This document shows positions 61,163 through 64,000 of a stretch of DNA of 64,000 nt, in pieces. Source of the stretch: Megamerina dolium. Taxonomy: Eukaryota; Arthropoda; Insecta; Diptera; Megamerinidae. The stretch lies in the NCBI GenBank assembly GCA_963854835.1, contig OY978526.1, forward strand, positions 29,749,073 to 29,813,072, written 5' to 3'. The stretch's first letter is position 1, and each line of letters begins with the position of its first letter. The notes beneath the pieces were generated by a model, which saw nothing but the letters and a program-made list of their open reading frames with translations, did not search any database and was not told the origin of the DNA. The translations under genes and the position numbers were made by a program.

Positions 61163-61869
61163 CAGGGTTAGGCGATTGAAGTGTTACCTATTCAATCGAC
61201 CATTGAAATTATTTTTTATTGATTCAAATTACTTCTAAAACATTTTCCCGATAATAAGTCGCATTGACTTTGACATCAGGCTTCGATGAAATCGATTGAA
61301 GAGCGTACATCGGCGGTCACATCTGCCTATGCCATTACTTGAGATGGAAAATTACTTCAGGTGGCCATTCGTAGTCTCAAATTTTCGGAAGTCGATTCAG
61401 TTAAGTAAACACGAGCTTATGAACTGCCCAATAAGGAAATTTTTCTCATCAGAGAACACAATGTTTGGAAATTCGCCATGTTCGTGCAAGCTCTTTCCAG
61501 TCCAACATTTTGATGCTTTGATGTAAGATCGTGTGCCTTTTGGAACTTGTAAGGATTTACCTTGAGTTGCTGTCTGTACCATTGTAACGATTTATGGAAC
61601 GATACACAAACATTTTATTCACTTTGAGGTTTTTGAGGTCACGAACAATAGTTGGTTGTGATTTTTCAGCCAAATATAACGCAATCACACTTACGTTTGA
61701 ATTCCATTTCGAATAACTTTTGTTCTATAAAACTTAGACTAAAATGCTTGTGGTAGTTTCTAAACAATATAAACAGCTGTTATTGGTATGAATTTCACGT
61801 AGTTGGCAATATCAGTTTGACAGATATACCTGTGTGTGGAATTGGTAACACTTCAATCGTCTAACCCTG
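61163..61869 (-). mobile_element. Non-autonomous Tc1/mariner-type element with CAGGG ends
   Basis: The left end CAGGGTTAGGCGATTGAAGT and the inverted right end CAGGGTTAGACGATTGAAGT continue as GTTACC. That is 26 bp with one mismatch. TA flanks both sides (61161-61162, 61870-61871). In the minus sense the interior keeps transposase pieces: NIVFSDEKNFLIGQF (first catalytic block) and DVKVNATYYRENVLEVI. The second and third Asp regions are missing. Length is 707 bp. Confidence 0.9.
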
Positions 61870-61871
61870 TA

Positions 61872-62224
61872 TATTCTTCGAGTGGAAAAAAGTATATATT
61901 TGTTATTATTCCAGTTTTGTTTAGCATTATAATTAAAAGTAATCTCTTGGCTACGAGAGAACAGTGTTTTGTGGGTTAACCTTCGTGCCTAAGGTTGTCA
62001 GCTCGAATTTCCGTTCCTCCAACTTATAAGAAATACAAAAATTTTATTTTTCTCTCGGCAGAGCACTTGAGCCTTCTCTGTCAAAATGCTGTCTAAATCG
62101 GCTTCCAGCTATAAGAAATCGAGAAATAAAAACATACTTACTAAAAAAATTAATTACTTGAGAACAGAAAAATTTGGAACGTGATTTGGAATGATTTGTA
62201 TTCGGCGCACTTTTACTGTGCAGA
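61872..62224. other. Intronic stretch before the small ORF
   Basis: No coding sequence. A cttttactgtgcag acceptor-like string ends at 62223 and a tataag string lies near 62109. Confidence 0.35.
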
Positions 62225-62398
62225 ATGATCAAAATTGTAAAAAGTAGTTTGCTGCTGTTCCTAAACATCGCAATCGCCTTTGCAGAGCACAGTGTATGGA
62301 AACCAGAGATTGACCATTGCAAAACTATTACATTGTCCGACGGTGATCGTATTGAAAATGCATTGGTACTTTTCCAGGCAAAACTTTATATGAAATAA
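62225..62398 (+). CDS. Short ORF for a predicted secreted peptide (57 aa), unassigned
   Basis: ATG at 62225 opens MIKIVKSSLLLFLNIAIAFA, which has a basic start, a hydrophobic core and a small-residue AFA end: a textbook signal peptide with cleavage expected after residue 20. The remainder, EHSVWKPEIDHCKTITLSDG and onward to LVLFQAKLYMK, is polar with one Cys. AATAAA overlaps the stop codon. An acceptor-like cttttactgtgcag directly precedes the ATG, and a possible donor ttg|gtactt lies inside at about 62364, so this may be one exon of a larger gene or a decayed copy. It lies in the inferred kinesin intron, same strand. I recognise no family. Confidence 0.4.
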   Translation: MIKIVKSSLLLFLNIAIAFAEHSVWKPEIDHCKTITLSDGDRIENALVLFQAKLYMK

Positions 62399-62502
62399 AC
62401 AAATAGAAAAGCTATAGATCTCCGGAGATTTTAAACGTTCGGATTAAATGTTATACCTCTCAATGCTAAGTTATATCTGATTATGTCGGTGGGGATTGGA
62501 CT

Positions 62503-62860
62503 AAAAAAAAAATAAAGATGTGGCACTTAAAGCCCCGAAGTGTTCTTTGGCCGAGCTTCTCTACCATTACTGTTGTACGTGTTAAATTTTGGACAGTATT
62601 AAAAGGGACCTACTTATTTTAGCCGGTTCCGAATGGCAGAACTCTTGCGACATCACTTTTTTGAGCTTTGTCACCGAGTTCTTTTAGAAGCTTTTTCATG
62701 GCAAATTGTTACTGCGGGAAGATTTGCTTGCACACTGGTGGGTACCTTTCGAAAAAAAAATCTTTTCGATATTAAATTTGTTATGCTTCAGCCGGGGATT
62801 GAACCCGCGACCTACAGATCAGAAGACCAACACACTAACCACTGAGTTACGGCAGCCTCT
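62503..62860 (-). mobile_element. tRNA-derived SINE, copy F (full length, with target duplication)
   Basis: Bounded by a perfect 10-bp duplication ggattggact (62493-62502 and 62861-62870). Read on the minus strand it has the tRNA-like head (taactcagtggttagtgtgt, gtcgcgggttcaatccccgg), the whole body, and a tail ending gtgccacatctttatttttt. It is the best-delimited copy, about 350 bp without the A/T tail. Confidence 0.9.
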
Positions 62861-62870
62861 GGATTGGACT

Positions 62871-64000
62871 TGAACTAAAATGTAAATTCATCGATTTGTA
62901 AGGGTGATTTTTCAAACATCTTCTTGTAAATATTGTACAAGAGTCTTGTATAAAAGCATATAATCGGCTACTACCAGACTCGAAGGGCACATGACTTAAG
63001 AGGTTTCTTATGATTTGGTTAGTGCTTCAATTTCATTTAAATATTGCAACTAATAATGTTTATTTGAAAAGCTTAAATTCAATTAAATCATCGAACATTT
63101 TTAAAGATTTTTTTATTTAATATTTTAATAATTGACCATGTCTTTTCTTGTTTACATTTATTTGCTGTTAAATATTTATTCAACAGTTTATTAAATGGCT
63201 GTCTTTTTTTTTTTTTTTTTTGAATTGGTAAATTGATTGAATTAGTCATTTAACTCACTCAAAGGCATTTGACTGTTAATAATCGATAATAATCGACATT
63301 GTTCAGAATTTTATTGTTCATTTTCGTTTTTATCGTTCCACCATTCAGTTCATTGCCAATGCCAGGCTGCTTGCATACGATTATGAAAAATTATGCTTTT
63401 ATCCTGTTTGTGGTTATTCACTACTAGTGTAGATACTTACATGTAGTATTGTGTAGTTATGATGCACAATTCAATATTGTGGTTAGTTTATGAGTTTAAC
63501 ATTTCAAAATTATAGTTATGATAGTTGTGGCAGTTGTTATGCTATATTTATGACTTAATTTTGTACAACAATTTTCACTCAGTCAGCCGCAATTGTAATG
63601 GTAATTTGTTGTATATATTTTTGTTTTAAATTAAATGAATGTTATATTCAACCATAAATGTTGTATAAATTATGAAGGTGCTTCAAGTTCTAAGAAAATG
63701 TTTGTGGCTTCTCTTGGAATGAGTATTTATTCGGCGAGACTATGCTTTGATTGACATTGAGAGCAGTTATTTTTATATTTGAGCTCATACAAGACCTAAT
63801 AAGCATTTATACCTTCTTCAAGCATAATTTTTATGAGCTATAAATGTGGCACTCTGAATTATGACTCAAGATGATGATTCTTTTTGAAGTCACATAAAAT
63901 ATCACTCAAAACACGTTCAAAAAGGCTAGAAAATTATGAAAAGTTGCTTAAAGCCTCGGTATGTAGGTAGGATGGTTGTATAACGACACACCTAGGCCTG
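62871..64000. other. Intronic AT-rich stretch to window end
   Basis: No gene, transposon end or kinesin exon recognised. A poly-T run lies near 63206-63221. Confidence 0.45.

Noticed and set aside
1..64000. CRISPR arrays, operons, ribosome binding sites
   Set aside because: The window is animal nuclear DNA with spliced genes. No regularly spaced identical repeats with unique spacers were seen.

Overview
This window is AT-rich nuclear DNA from a higher (schizophoran) fly. The evidence is three host genes whose closest recognisable relatives are Drosophila proteins, short introns with GT-AG boundaries, many CA/TG and TACATA microsatellites, and a dense load of Jockey-type LINEs, an RTE-like LINE, mariner/Tc1 elements and tRNA-derived SINEs. 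I cannot name the genus. There is no bacterial or viral sequence, no CRISPR array, no rRNA and no genuine tRNA gene.

Host genes, all on the + strand. (1) widerborst (wdb), the B56 (B') regulatory subunit of protein phosphatase 2A, has seven coding exons at 20089-24862 that sum to 1680 nt (559 aa). A long CAA-rich 5' UTR with one small intron lies at about 18509-20088. (2) An SLC25 mitochondrial carrier has six exons at 39789-41607 (945 nt, 314 aa), with all three PxD/ExxK signatures. (3) The first coding exon of a kinesin-3 is at 44782-44828. Because wdb sits at 98A in Drosophila, this is most likely Klp98A. The rest of that gene is not visible, so its first intron exceeds 19 kb and fills the right end of the window. 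The three genes share no pathway that I can see. Their order looks like conserved 98A-type gene neighbourhood.

Layout. 1-18500: upstream, mostly non-coding, with a mariner relic (560-1600), an RTE-like LINE with a 16-bp target duplication (1775-3484), a CCCTGC-ended MITE (8767-9298), a nearly undamaged 5'-truncated Jockey element (13315-15779) and a diverged ~150-bp tandem array (17590-18275). 18500-27300: wdb with relics in introns 1 and 6 and an AT-repeat-rich 3' flank. 27300-39700: a mariner-type TIR element, MITEs, a fold-back element with ~125-bp arms (31004-31750), SINEs and a decayed Jockey copy. 39700-44830: carrier and start of the kinesin. 44830-64000: kinesin intron 1, holding five or more transposase relics, four SINE copies, a second tandem array and one short ORF encoding a predicted secreted peptide (62225-62398).

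The most interesting material is a SINE family with six copies here. It has a tRNA-like head, a conserved body and a 3' hairpin, and its tail ends in GCCACATA plus a 4-bp repeat. The RTE-like LINE in the same window ends the same way, which suggests a LINE-SINE partnership. The fold-back element, the MITEs and the secreted-peptide ORF are the next best leads.
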